A stretch of 64,000 nt of DNA from Mercenaria mercenaria (Eukaryota; Mollusca; Bivalvia; Venerida; Veneridae), in NCBI RefSeq assembly GCF_021730395.1, contig NC_069379.1:21364501-21428500 (forward strand), in the 5' to 3' direction. The notes under the pieces are model-generated. The model saw only the letters and a list, made by a program, of their open reading frames with translations. It had not been told where the DNA came from and searched no databases. Positions 22,673 to 33,754 of the stretch are shown one piece after another. Position 1 is the stretch's first letter. Each line of letters begins with the position of its first letter. Both the position numbers and the translations under genes were made by a program.

Positions 22673-23120
22673 CAAATCCACCGCTCACGAGTAAACAAGA
22701 GTTTTCCCGGGGTAGCCGCTATGATGCCCCCTACCGCCCCCCACCCCGTCACCAACTCCCTGACCCTCTACAACAGCCTCACAATTACAAAGATAATCCG
22801 AATGATGACTTCTAAAGAATGCCGAAAAGATATGGCCATATATTGGCGCTTGTTTCAGTGCTGGTGGAGGTACCCGGCAGTCAACCTATACAGATCTTTG
22901 GCTCCTTTAGAAATGGCTTTTGGAGTTTGGCTGGAGGTTATCTTCAACCTACCAAGATCTACGAGACGTATAATACTGTCTTCAAAAATGCCTAGGATTT
23001 TCAACCCCACAAAACATACCACAGATTTTGAACAGCAGTCAAAATACCATGGTTATTATAGGCCAAGGAACAAAGCAAAAAACAAAAAAAAAAAGATCTC
23101 AATTACAATTCATAACACCA
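22673..23120 (+). pseudogene. unrecognised coding-like piece, frame disturbed
   Basis: Three frames in turn look coding. One gives RYDAPYRPPPRHQLPDPLQQ and HNYKDNPNDDF; the next gives SLAGGYLQPTKIYETYNTVF then a stop; the third stays open for 158 codons and ends YRPRNKAKNKKKK over an A-rich run. A proline- and tyrosine-rich protein copied and then decayed would look like this, and the A-rich end would fit a retrocopy, but I cannot name a parent. It follows directly on the repeat at 22034-22672. It may simply be non-coding DNA of higher GC content. 23135-24360 after it holds nothing recognised. Confidence 0.25.
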
Positions 23121-24369
23121 ACTTAAAGTATTGAACTTATAGAAGAAGAGGGAAGGCGATACTGAACAAATATTAAGTTAATGAACGTAGATCTTATCCT
23201 ATACACTGGGACCAACTCTTTATATTTTAGTATAGAAATACATGTGAGTCTTGTATTGCAGATGAAATTTTGGTAGACATTCCATGGGGACAACTTTGTA
23301 TGCAAAAATAAACAAGTGTACTAAATTATTAAGTACAATATCAAACTATTATCAGTTAAGAGATTAAGGGGATGTACTTCTATGAATTCAACATATTCCA
23401 GCAAAACTAACCTGTTAAAGTGCCAGTATTTTCACACTCTTAAAATGCTAACAGACCTCTAGCATACTTAATTTCTAAATACGGTTGTACCCCCTCCCCC
23501 TTTGGAATCTCAGCACATTAAGATTCAGGTGTTAATTTTACATGTTCTGGCTTGTTTATTCTTTTTACCAAAATCTAACAGAAAAGATACAGGCGTGTAA
23601 GCTTTAGAACCTTCTGACAGCGGACTTGAGTTCTAAAACAGAATTTTACAAAGATATAGACATTTACCTTTTTGATAAATGTTTCAGGAACATCTGGTAC
23701 TAACCATGTGTACAAAACATTACCTTGGGCATGCTACAGACATTAGTTACTACATTTTATGGGTATACTTCTTCAATATACAACAATTGGTACCTTTAGA
23801 ACAGCATATGCAAATTTTCAAACTACAATATTGGCTATTATCCTCATAGCATTGCGGGCTTTATCTTCAAAATTTCTATGAACACTTGGGTCAGTATCAA
23901 TCGACTACTACATATGCTTACATATTTGTCAATATGGGTTATTTGATCTAAAATAAAAAATTTTGAACATGTTCAAATCATTGTTTATATAATAACTGTA
24001 TAATACAAAATAATAGTCATACCGAAAGTCCATTAAATGAGGTTGACAACGCTTTGAATCGCCAAACTCATTCTCAAAAGCAAAATGTACACATTGTTTG
24101 GGGCTCTCCATACTAAACAATATGTCCAATATTCAAATTGTTTAGTGCAAATGGTACAGCTTATAAACCATGTTGAATCAGTTATAATACTTTAAACGAT
24201 CAGAATGAGTAATAAGAAAATATTGACCAGAAAAATGTCCATACCAAATTTGACATTTCCTCCAGTTTGTAGCATTTTGGAATTATCACATCATTTTGTA
24301 TTATCCGAATAACAAGGGTGTACTTCGAGGTTAGGCTAAATTCCATCCAAAATTTGGTACGTTCACATG

Positions 24370-24700
24370 TGTGCTTGCGTGCATGCGTGTGTTGTGTGTT
24401 CGTGTTTAACGTCGTAGTGAACATTTTTTCCGTCATATAAACGACGGTGTCTACTTGTAGAGCACAATGCCCAACTTTGTAGTGCTGCCGTAGACACGTG
24501 GCATTTTACCCCACCCAGTCACATTATACTGATACCGGGCTGACCAGTCCTAGCTCTATCCTCCTAATGCTTAGCTCCAAGCGAGGAAACTACTAGTACC
24601 ATTTTTACGTCTTTGGTATGACGCGGCCGGGGATCGAAATCCCGACCTCCCGCACTCGAAGCGGACGCTCTACAACTAGGCTACCGAGGCGGTTCAAATC
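24370..24700 (-). mobile_element. tRNA-headed SINE, minus orientation
   Basis: Read on the minus strand, a tRNA-like head (CGGTAGCCTAGTTGTAGAGC, then GATTTCGATCCCCGGCC) leads to a body with GACTGGTCAGCCCGGTATCA and a tail with CGACGTTAAACACGAACACA. The GTTAAAC tail is shared with the SINEs at 31343, 33088 and 37291, whose heads differ. Related partial copies: 5390-5475, 29145-29205 and 43325-43530. Confidence 0.7.
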
Positions 24701-25475
24701 TGTTTGGTTTCCTGACTTGGTTAAGTGCATGAAATACATTGTTTAATAATTTACTTCCGTTTCCTTTTGTATGAATTACACTGTCGATCTATTAAAGGCC
24801 AATTAAATTACTTGATGATGTGCATAAAACTGCAACTCTCATTAAAACAAACGTTTTTATTGCTCAAAAAGGATTACAGCATATAACATAGAATACATAA
24901 AAGAGCCTGTAAGTACGTGGATGCAAAATATAGTCATTTCGTACATTTAGCATAAGAAAACATTTGTTGTGATTACTTGTCGATAATACATTATGTAATG
25001 CAGCATTGATAGTGCGGAAGAATATCACATCCAATTATGTAATGGTAAATTACTCCTACAAGCTAAAGTAAGCTGATTATAGCACAGTTGTTCATTTTTC
25101 TCATTCGTGGCACCTAAAAAACGAAATAGAAGATACCAAAACGGCATGAGAAGGCTGCGACAAAAAGCTATAAATAAAAAAAAGGGAAAAAATGGAGCAC
25201 TTTAGAGTGGGGTTTGGTTATACAGCACTGGGGAGACTTAGGAATTCACATAGAAATCGTAGAGTAAGTTATCTAGTGAAAGCATTTCACATTGAAGTTG
25301 TTTAATTTGTTTTCTTTTTTAGCATTAAAATGCTCTAACTTCTGCAGCAATTTTATTTGCGTTTGGAACAATGGAAAACTTAGGTAGGAGGTATATTCCA
25401 AATTCGACACTGATATATAATACATTTTGCATTTAATAATATATTCATTAGAGCATTGTTAAATTTATTCTTTCC
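24700..25475. repeat. segmental duplication, copy 1 left part
   Basis: From CCTGACTTGGTTAAGTGCAT to GAGCATTGTTAAATTTATTC this follows 29213-29510 and 30810-31245 with scattered differences. Copy 2 has about 1.3 kb more between those two parts. The copy continues at 26855-27000 after the element at 25486-26850. No coding signal in either copy. Confidence 0.8.
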
Positions 25476-25485
25476 TGTACTGTTT

Positions 25486-26850
25486 TTAGCCCACCATCAT
25501 CAGATGGTGGGCTATTTAAATCACTCTGCGTCCGTGGTCCGTCCGTCCGTCCGTCCGTCCGCCCGTTAACAATTTCTCGTTATCGCATCTCCTCAGAAAC
25601 TACTGAGGGGATTTTGACCAAACTTCAGAATGATGTATTGGTACCTTAGTTATGTCCCCCTGAAAATCAGAGTAGTTCAATACTTTTTGAGTGAGTTATG
25701 GCCCTTTGTTTATTTTTATAATTTATATAGGGAAACATTTTAAAACTCTTCTCGTCCAAAACCACAGGGTGTAGGGTTTTGATATTTGATATGTAGCATC
25801 ATCTAATGGTCCTCTACAAAGATTATCTAAATTATTTCCCAGGGGTCAAATATGGCCCCGCTCCGGGGTCACATGGTTTATATAGACTTATATAGGGAAC
25901 AACTTTGAAAATCTTCTTGTCTAAAACCACAGGGCCTAGGGTTTTGATATATTGTATGTGACATCATCTAGTGATCCTCTACTAAGATTGTTCAAATTAT
26001 TCCCCCTAGGGTCAAATATGGCCCCGCCCTGGGGGCCACATGGTTTATTTAGACTTATATAGGGGGAAAAATTGAAATCTTCTTGTCATAGCCTACAACA
26101 TTCCAGTTTGGACCAAATGTATAGTTTTGAGTGGCTAGATGAACCTTGACATGAATTGACCTTGATCTTGACCTAGTGACCTACTTTTACATTTTTGAAG
26201 GTACATACTTCAAATTTGGACCACATGTATAGTTTTGTGTACCGGAATAAACTTTGACCTTGGCATTGACCTAGTGACATACTTCCATATTTTTGAAGGT
26301 ACAAGCTTCAAATTTTGACCACATGCATAGTTTTGTGTTCTGAAATGAAATTTGACCTTGATTTCGACCTAGTGACCTTCTTTCACAATTCTTAAGCTTA
26401 ACAGCCTTCGAATTTGGACCACATGCATAGTTTTATGTACCGAAATGAAATTTGACCTTTAGATTGATCTAGTGACCTACTTTCACATTTCTCATGCTAC
26501 ATCCTTCAAATTTGGCCCACATGCATAGTTTTGTGTTATGAATTGAAATTTGACCTAAATTTTTACCTAGTACCTACTTTCACTTTTTTCAAGCTACAGC
26601 CTTCAAATTTGAAGCACATGCGTAGTTTTGTGTACAGAAATAAACTTTGACCTTGAAATTGATCTAGTGACCTACTGTCACATTTCTCAAGCTACAGCTT
26701 TCAAATTTGGACCACATGCATGGACCACATGCACAGTTTTGTGTACCGAAATGAACTTTGACTTTTAGATAGTATCAAAACTTGAAATTTGGAACATTCA
26801 AAAATTGCTCAATGGTGGGCGCCAAGATCACTCTGTAATCTCTTGTTTTT
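25486..26850 (+). mobile_element. insertion in duplication copy 1, with hairpin start and tandem core
   Basis: It opens with the hairpin TAGCCCACCATCATCAGATG (then GTGGGCTA), a GTCC microsatellite, units of the CCAAAACCACAGGG/CTATATAGG repeat, and a roughly 97-bp tandem array. It closes GGTGGGCGCCAAGATCACTC. Duplication copy 2 (31245-31275) runs across the equivalent point without it, so it arrived after the duplication. No transposase; origin unknown. Confidence 0.65.
26150..26790 (+). repeat. tandem array, about 97-bp unit
   Basis: Units share GACCTAGTGACCTACTTTCA, CTTCAAATTTGGACCACATG and TAGTTTTGTGTACCGAAATG. GACCTAGTGAC-type words occur near 26172, 26268, 26366, 26466, 26562 and 26662, giving the period. 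Units differ from one another by many changes, so the array is old. Confidence 0.8.
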
Positions 26851-26854
26851 CTAC

Positions 26855-27000
26855 CATTCAGTGAAAATATTTGGACAAGTTAATCTATCTTGTGACCTCA
26901 ATCCAATATAGGTAACTAAAATGGCAATCATAAAATACGTGATTTAAAGTCTCAGTTTCTGTATTACAGAAAGAATACAGGGAATCATTTCTTAGCAATT
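26855..27000. repeat. segmental duplication, copy 1 right part
   Basis: ACCATTCAGTGAAAATATTT through ACAGGGAATCATTTCTTA matches 31270-31660. Here AATATAGGTAACTAAAATGG is uninterrupted; copy 2 has a SINE at that spot. Next to it 27160-27480 contains a duplicated AAATAAAATCTCGAAAGTAG followed by ATCCCTCGG (27166 and 27436). Confidence 0.75.
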
Positions 27001-27224
27001 TTAAGCAGTGATTAATTTGTTGCAACCTAGTATCTTAAGTTAAAATAAAAGAGAATCTGCACGAGGGCATTTTCATCAATTCGCGAAATTCTCTTCTCAA
27101 AATTTTATTGTTCAATCTAATTACATGAAAATACATATACAAATACATAATATCCTATTTTATTTTAAATAAAATCTCGAAAGTAGATCCCTCGGAAGCA
27201 CCGAGAATAAGGCAAACTGTGAAA

Positions 27225-27325
27225 ATTGCGGACTCGGTTTGACTGAGTCTGTTCATGAGTAGTAATGGAAAAATGCAATACTGCCCACGCCCCCTAGCAC
27301 CGGTTTAAGCAGTATTCAATCTTCA
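27225..27325 (+). repeat. dispersed hairpin repeat (GACTCGGTTTGACTGAGTC)
   Basis: A short hairpin is followed by CTGTTCATGAGTAGTAATGG and ACGCCCCCTAGCACCGG. Relatives are at 13455-13550, 51330-51420, 53865-53945 (-) and 42815-42895 (-). No gene in 27330-27780. Confidence 0.6.
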
Positions 27326-27779
27326 AATCTAAATGAGTTAAAATCAATGATCCCGAAGGAGAAGAAAATATAACAACACTGAGATGAAGGGCGACTTTTT
27401 ACGGCCGCCACACAGCACTTAACCCGTTGTTGTGAAGTAAATAAAATCTCGAAAGTAGATCCCTCGGTTTTAGTTTTCGTTGAATCATCGAAAAATTAGA
27501 GGTATCTATAGCAATCAAACTTACCAAAGTGCCGTAGAGTAGTCAAACTTTAAGCAATTTTGGCGCGAAAGCAACTGACGTTAGCGTTACGTCTCGACGT
27601 CATTTTCAGAAAATTTGAAGACGTTGTGTTGAACGGTTAATTCCCAGAAGCGTTATATCGTCATAACTTTACAAAACCGCTTGACGTCGACGGACGAAAT
27701 CGTGTTCCGTAGTAAAATTTTGTGTGGGACGCAAACTATCTCCAGCGGAAATACTTAAACAAATTAAAAACTCCGTGTA

Positions 27780-27918
27780 TAGCACTGATACACGCACGGA
27801 TTGCCTGGGTTCCTGACCGGTACACATCTAGTTGGGTGGGAAACATTGAAAAGCGTTTCTGAAAATTCCCGAGTAGCTGCCTGGGATCGAACCCCCGACC
27901 TCAGGATTGGAAGGCCAG
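27780..27918 (-). repeat. tRNA-like repeat fragment
   Basis: On the minus strand GAGGTCGGGGGTTCGATCCC is a clear B box, followed by GGCAGCTACTCGGGAATTTT. It directly abuts the decayed PAN exon. The A-box end is unclear, so the head is partial. Confidence 0.45.
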
Positions 27919-27924
27919 TATATA

Positions 27925-28100
27925 TTTTTATATTTAAGTTCACAATTTTGTGGTTTTCCTGTTGAAGTGTATTGCCCTACATTCTCCCCCAAAATGAAAA
28001 TATTCACGTGCGCAGTCATGGTGACTGGCAACAAGAAATGTATTGGATATCAGACGTTTGTTTCAGTGTGCCGTTTTAATTTGAAATCCCTGACTGCATG
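27925..28100 (-). pseudogene. decayed copy of the PAN-domain exon
   Basis: The minus strand follows the PAN exon of the gene at 60984 almost base for base from the region encoding FQIKKEHLNKR to the region encoding CELKYK. The best stretch is GACTGCGCACGTG...TTTTCATTTTGGGGGAGAATGT...CTTCAACAGGAAAACC. In the PAN frame it reads ASHHDCAREYFHFGGECRAI and then shifts after the RKT codons through one extra base. The second cysteine (TGT in the gene) is TAT here. There is no signal-peptide exon or sushi exon beside it. It is a partial, broken paralogue 33 kb away and inverted relative to the intact gene. Confidence 0.75.
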
Positions 28101-28171
28101 TGGAAGCAGCTATTCCAAATCTCTCCGAACAATTCAGAGAGTCTAGCAAAACCGCTTTAACTACTTCAAAT

Positions 28172-28173
28172 AA

Positions 28174-28208
<35 letters not shown>
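28172..28208. repeat. (ATT)n microsatellite
   Basis: About twelve ATT units in a row. Confidence 0.95.
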
Positions 28209-28209
<1 letters not shown>

Positions 28210-28304
28210 CCAGATTTATATAACTGCTTCAGAGAAATTGAAATGAGCATACAGATAATGCATGCTTTAGATTTTGCACAATTTCAGGTGTTATAACGTG
28301 ACTT

Positions 28305-28887
28305 GATACCAGCCCTGCGCCGGAAACGCCCATAGTTGGACCTGGATGATGTTATCCAGCACCGTGATAATGCCCCGGCCACCCGGGCGCACGACACAGA
28401 CCTTGACATCACGCTTCTAGGATCCGATCTACTACCACACCCGCCTACAACCCAGATCTCGCCCCCGTGGATTTCAGATTATTTCCGGACCTTACAAATG
28501 AATTAAGATGACAAAGGTTTGAAACATCGTTAGAATTACGTAACAGAGCTAGAGAAATAATGTTTTCATTAAATTACGATTGGTTCAAGATTACATTTGA
28601 CCGCTGGGTACATAGACATAGAAAGTGTGTTGCAACAGGTGGAGACAACGTCGGTGAAGTCAACCACACTATGCAATTTGACGTTTAGGTGACGTAAACG
28701 CTGACGTTGTCGTGCTTCAAGTACTATTCGGTACTATTGTTCAATGGTCCAAGTAAAATTAACGTTTCCACGTATCACTACTTTTTAAGTCATCCTTAAG
28801 TAAACGTTTCTCGTGATGTTTTTTGTTATTTTATTCCAGTCTGAAGTAATAAAGCAATTCCGCGAACTTATGAAACAGCCCTCGTAT
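28305..28887 (+). pseudogene. mariner transposase remnant with right end
   Basis: Plus-strand codons read HRDNAPATRAHDTDLDITLL, then LLPHPP and, after a frame change, words equivalent to YNPDLAPVDF; later NYDWFKITFDRWVHRHRKCV. These match the second and third catalytic blocks (HDNAPAHT, then SPDLAPxD) of mariner transposases and the C-terminal region. The element closes with GAAACAGCCCTCG next to TATA, the same end as the element at 2154-3641. The N-terminal half and left end are missing. It is dead, with at least one frameshift. Confidence 0.65.
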
Positions 28888-29144
28888 ATATTTCCATTTA
28901 AAAAGCGCATTTAAACTTAATTCTTCAACCCATTTTCTCCTTGAAGAGGGATTTATGTTTGGCTTGGTAGCAGGACAGCACAGATTTTTCTGCAGCCTTT
29001 TATTGGCTTTTAATTACTTTAATTGCAAAGGGTTGTAAGGGTAAAGCTTCCATGTTTGCATAGTGTGGAACGCTAACCTTGTCATTCAAATATCTTCTTG
29101 ATTTTAACGTATTTTTCAACATTTGTTTAGTCATATACTAGTAA

Positions 29145-31670
29145 ACGACGGATTTTACTTGTAGAGCTCAATGCTCAACTATGTGGTGCTGCCTCACTGG
29201 AATAATTTGCATCCTGACTTGGTTAAGTGCATGAAATTCATTGTTTAATAATTCATTTCCTTTTCTTTTCGTATGAAATACACTATCAATCTATTAAAGG
29301 CCAAATACATTACTTGATTAAGTGCATGGAACTGCAACACTCGTTAAAACAAACTTTTTATTGCTCAAAAAGTATTACAGCATGTAGCATAGACTACATA
29401 AAAGAGTCTGTAAGTACGTGGAAGCAAAATATAGTCATAAGAAATTATTTATGTTTATTACTTGTCGATAATACATTAAATAATGTATCATCGTTGAACT
29501 GATAGTACGGGAAAAGTATTTTTATTAAACACAACGCATTTTATACCACAATTCAAATAACAGACAAGTCAAATGGTTTATCGCGGCCAGAAATTTGTAC
29601 AAACCGGACAGAAGTTGCGAAATTGTCATTTGTGCAGGAAAGAAGCGTTTACCATAATGTCCAGTACTGGACAGGTATAGTGACCATGCACGGACACAGC
29701 CAATTTTCTCAGAGGGGGTCCGATCCCCTGCCTCCCCCCCCCCCACCCCCCTCCAACCACATCCTGGAATTTTGAAATTTAGCACTTCATTTTTTGTATT
29801 CTGGGACAGTTTTATGGACTAACCTGTTAAATTTGGGAAAATGATAAAATCAAGCTTTCTTGAAGGTAAAATTCTTAGTTTCTTTTAGATAAATAATATG
29901 AATAATGTCGGGGTCGTATGTAGCAGCAGCCGCATATACTTTACATGCAGTCCTAATGTTGCCTTTTTCGAAAAACATTTTCTTTCATTCTTGTCTTCTT
30001 TCCTTTTTTAAAGATTTTCCAGAGGGGGTCCGGACTAAAATCACATGACAGATCTATGCTTGACATGTAGGTAGCATTTTCATGATGAAATAACAACATT
30101 ACAAATTTTTCATGGAAACGTAGATCATACACCACCAGTATAATTTGGGGTCTCATTTTTTAGCTGATTTTGCAGTTTGTGTGTTTGACTGAAATTATTT
30201 TTCTTGCATCAAACATGACCCCTACTTTTCTTTTGATTTTTAGTTAGTACTGACAATATTCTTCAAGAAAATGTAGGTTACAGAAATTTAAAATGTGTCC
30301 TGATGTGTGCTGCGGTCATTGGAATTAGGTCAATTTTATATAGAATAAAGAACAACAACTATTTAGTGTGTTATAACCTACAAACATTTCCAACATTTTT
30401 GGACGGTTCAAAAATCCCATGTTAAACATACGATAAAGCCCGAAACGCGTGAAAATGTTCCGAATGTAAATCGGGTGAAGTAGGCGCTCTATGTATAGAG
30501 TTAGATTATGCGTCTAGATTGATTAAACTGGGCGAGTCTACTTACTTATTACTTGAGGATGAAAAAAAAACGTGTGTTTTAAATGTTGCTCTTAAACAAG
30601 GGTGGCGGTTGTACTACTAAAAGTACAACAACAGTTAATTCACAACAAATCGTACGGTATGTTTTATAATCAGTAAAAGCTAGTCGTATTTACGCTTATG
30701 AGACCTGTTTTACCCATAAGTAAAGAATTCACAGGTCCATCATGAAATATTTTCCCCAGCGCGCATATACTTTACCTCATCGGCCGCGATCAATCAAACC
30801 TGTATAATGGGAAATAAGTCATACAAGCTAAAGTAAGCTAATCATAGCACAGTTTTTCATCTTTCTCATTTGTGACATCCGCTTTTAACATAAAGAGACG
30901 AAAAAGAAGATATCAGATCGGCATGAGAAGGCTACGACAGAAAGCTTAAAAAAGAACAAGGAAAAGAGTCGGGGCACTGGAGAGTGGGGTTTGGTTATGC
31001 AGCACTGGGGAAACTTGGGAACTTCACAGACAAGTATCTAGTGAAAGCAGAGAAAAACAATCACTCCATTTCAAATTGAAGTTGTTTAATTTGTTTTCTT
31101 TTTTTGGAATTAAAATGCTCTAACTTCGCAGCAATTTCATTTGCGTTTGGAACAATGGAAAACTTGGAGGTATATTCCTAATTCGACACTGATATAATAA
31201 TAAATTTTGCATTTAATAATATATTCATTAGAGCATTGTTAAATTTTTCATTTCCAAGAATAATATCTGTTTAAGACCATTCAGTGAAAATATTTGGACA
31301 GGTTTCGTTAATCCTTCTTCTGACCTCAATACAATATAATATACCCTCACCGATGTGGGTTCGAGTCTCACTCGGGGTGAATTTTTCATGTGAGGAAACC
31401 ATCCAGCTGGCTTACGGAAGGTTTGTGGTTCTGCCCAGGTGCCCGCTCGTGATGAAATAATGCACGAAGTCTTCCTGTGGTCTTCCTCCACCATCAAAGC
31501 TGGAAAGTTGCCATATGACCTAAATTGTGTCGGTGCGACGTTAAACCCAACAAAAACAAAAAAATATATATAGGTTACTAAAACGGCAATCATGAAATAA
31601 GTGTTTTAAAGTACATGTATCGGTTTCCGTACTGCAGAAGGAACACAGGGAATAATTTCTTAACTCATTC
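29145..31670. repeat. segmental duplication, copy 2
   Basis: It contains a SINE relic (29145-29205, ACTTGTAGAGCTCAATGCTC), then the equivalents of 24700-24990, then about 1.3 kb not in copy 1 (29512-30808), then the equivalents of 25040-25475 and 26855-27000. Inside the last part a SINE is inserted at 31343-31570. The 1.3-kb extra part has a C-rich tract (29735-29755) and no coding signal. Open frames across it are chance. Confidence 0.75.
31343..31570 (+). mobile_element. SINE, 5'-truncated, inserted in duplication copy 2
   Basis: A B box (GTGGGTTCGAGTCTCACTCG) opens the element; the body (ACCATCCAGCTGGCTTACGG, TGATGAAATAATGCACGAAG, ACCATCAAAGCTGGAAAG) matches the full SINE at 33088-33359; the tail is GTGCGACGTTAAACCCAACA. 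Copy 1 of the duplication has the clean empty site. ATATA-type bases flank it. Confidence 0.8.
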
Positions 31671-32008
31671 AGGCCTGATAACTTATCTCTGATAAGAGTC
31701 TCGGGGTTTATCTATAGCACTCCAGCAAAAGTGATAAATTGATAAATCCTGTACATGTATTTTGAACAACATGCACATGCCACGAAATCCAGATGAGAAA
31801 ACATTGAAAACCCACATCGCAGCCTGCTTATTACAACACGGGCGAATAAAGTTCAAAATAATTTCTATCATCATATTTAATGAATATGTAAGAAAGAGTA
31901 TACACAATGTTACAACAGTACATTTTACCACTGCCTGTATATATAGTTTAACTCTTGAGCATCTGAACTCTGACCCGTAGTAAATCGCTAATGCATTGAT
32001 TATTTTAA

Positions 32009-32478
32009 TTAAAGCGGCATGCCTTCAGATCATTCGACAACAAAAAAAAATGTTTTTTTAGATATCTCGAAATAAATGTTATATTTCTTAAGAAGGCTTT
32101 AAAACTTAATTACCGGCAAACTTTATGTTACGGAAACACATGAGAATTTGCTGTTTTTACTACTTTTTACGATGAAAATCGAGCAGCGTTTGTCAGGCTT
32201 TTACTCAAGGTAAACTGTCTCGATTAAAGATATCTATATTTTGAAGTCATTATTCACTACTTCAGCTGGAGCGCTATTGGTTACGACGATGGGAAAATGT
32301 CTTTATTGCCGCGGCGGTCCGGGGTACTATTCCCAACGCGCTCATCTTTTTTTCTTGATTTGGAACTTTTAAAATATTTTGAAAACAAAAATTCATATTC
32401 TGATGTTTATAATATGACCAAACTTCAATTTGAAAGAAAGATTATTTTTAGCTAAATCTGGAGGCATGCTGCTTTAAA
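32009..32478. mobile_element. inverted-repeat element with TTAAAGC ends
   Basis: The left end TTAAAGCGGCATGCCTTCAG mirrors the right end CTGGAGGCATGCTGCTTTAA. The middle has GCCGCGGCGGTCCGGGGTAC followed by a T-arm-like stretch and CCCAACGCGCTCATC. About 470 bp, non-coding. 32480-33085 has no recognised feature. Confidence 0.65.
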
Positions 32479-33087
32479 TCATACTAAATCTATTCAAAGT
32501 GTTACAGGCACTTACTTGATCTAGACATGTAGCACACTTAACTTAAAGATACAAATTTTTCACGATCGATACAACATCTTGTCGATGTGCGAAGTGTTGG
32601 TTATGTGAAGAGTATTGGCATTTGTGGCAGAAATCCAGACATCAGCTGCAAAAAAAACACTAACATTATTGTTTCATATGGAAAGAGTCAAGATTGAGAT
32701 GGAATAAAACGAATTCATTCTGTTTTTCCATCTTCTTATGAAGGAACAAACACAAATCTGTAAATACGGTGTTGCGTCTGTAAATAGTCTTCTTGAATGT
32801 GGATTCAGTGTTTCTCTTGTCCTATTAACACAATAAAGTTCCATTTAGGTCAGTGCTGGGGGCGTACGATTTGTTGGATTTTGGTCGTCGCGCTCTATAC
32901 TGCAAGATAATCTTCTTATATTTTTATCATATTAGAATGTTTCATAAGAAATAGTAGGTCATTCAGTTTGTCCTTCAGATTTCGAAAATGTTAACTGTGG
33001 CAAATCAGACGATTAACCACGAAAGGCGTCTAGTAATATACTCATTGGAACAGGATGGTAAAATTTCTGCTACACTTCACTCATCCG

Positions 33088-33359
33088 TGGGCCTCCATGA
33101 CCGAGTGGTTAATGTCGCTGACTTCAAAAATCACTTGCCCCTAACGAATGTGGATTCGAGCCTTACTCGGGTCGTTGAATTCTTCGTGTGAGGAAGTCAT
33201 CCAGCTGGCTTTCGGTAGGTAGGTTGTTCAACCCAGATTCCCGCCCGTGATGAAATAATGCACAGAGGGGCACCTGAGATCTTCCTCCACCATCAAAGCT
33301 GGAAAGTCGCCATATGACCTACAATTGTGCCGGCGCGACGTTAAACCAAATAAAACTAA
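33088..33359 (+). mobile_element. full-length tRNA-headed SINE with 12-bp target duplication
   Basis: The head reads GGGCCTCCATGACCGAGTGG (A box, serine/leucine-tRNA-like with a long arm), with B box TGGATTCGAGCCTTACTCG. The tail is GGCGCGACGTTAAACCAAAT. TTCACTCATCCG flanks it on both sides (33076-33087 and 33360-33371), a perfect 12-bp target duplication that proves retrotransposition. Confidence 0.85.
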
Positions 33360-33754
33360 TTCACTCATCCGAGCTGTCACGAACAGGGCACCTCTTGATA
33401 TGTTCATCACATAATTGGCGCTGTAATGTTCTCCCACCAGTACGCGCGTCAGCCTTTGTCAGTCGCAGAATATACTCTGCCTGATAGTGTTTAATTTACA
33501 AACAGTTCGCGCCAAGTAAGAAAACACATAGAAGACACTTTTGACGTAAAACTGGATTTATTGTTTCTCTAACCAGTAATGCTGAAATCTCCGCGAATTT
33601 GAGTGCAATTGATGGGAATATATCAAGAAATTAGTGATCAATAAACCCAACAATAAGCTGAACACAAGCAAATGGCGATCAGTTTTAGACAGTGGGCAAA
33701 GTGAAATCAGTTTTCTTTGTTTATGAAATTTAATTGTGAACACAGTATGTAAAC

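Noticed and set aside
27828-28034. 68-codon minus-strand frame as a gene
   Set aside because: It runs across the tRNA-like repeat and the decayed PAN exon in a frame that is only partly the PAN frame.
31228-31593. 121-codon minus-strand frame
   Set aside because: It reads backwards through the SINE inserted at 31343-31570.
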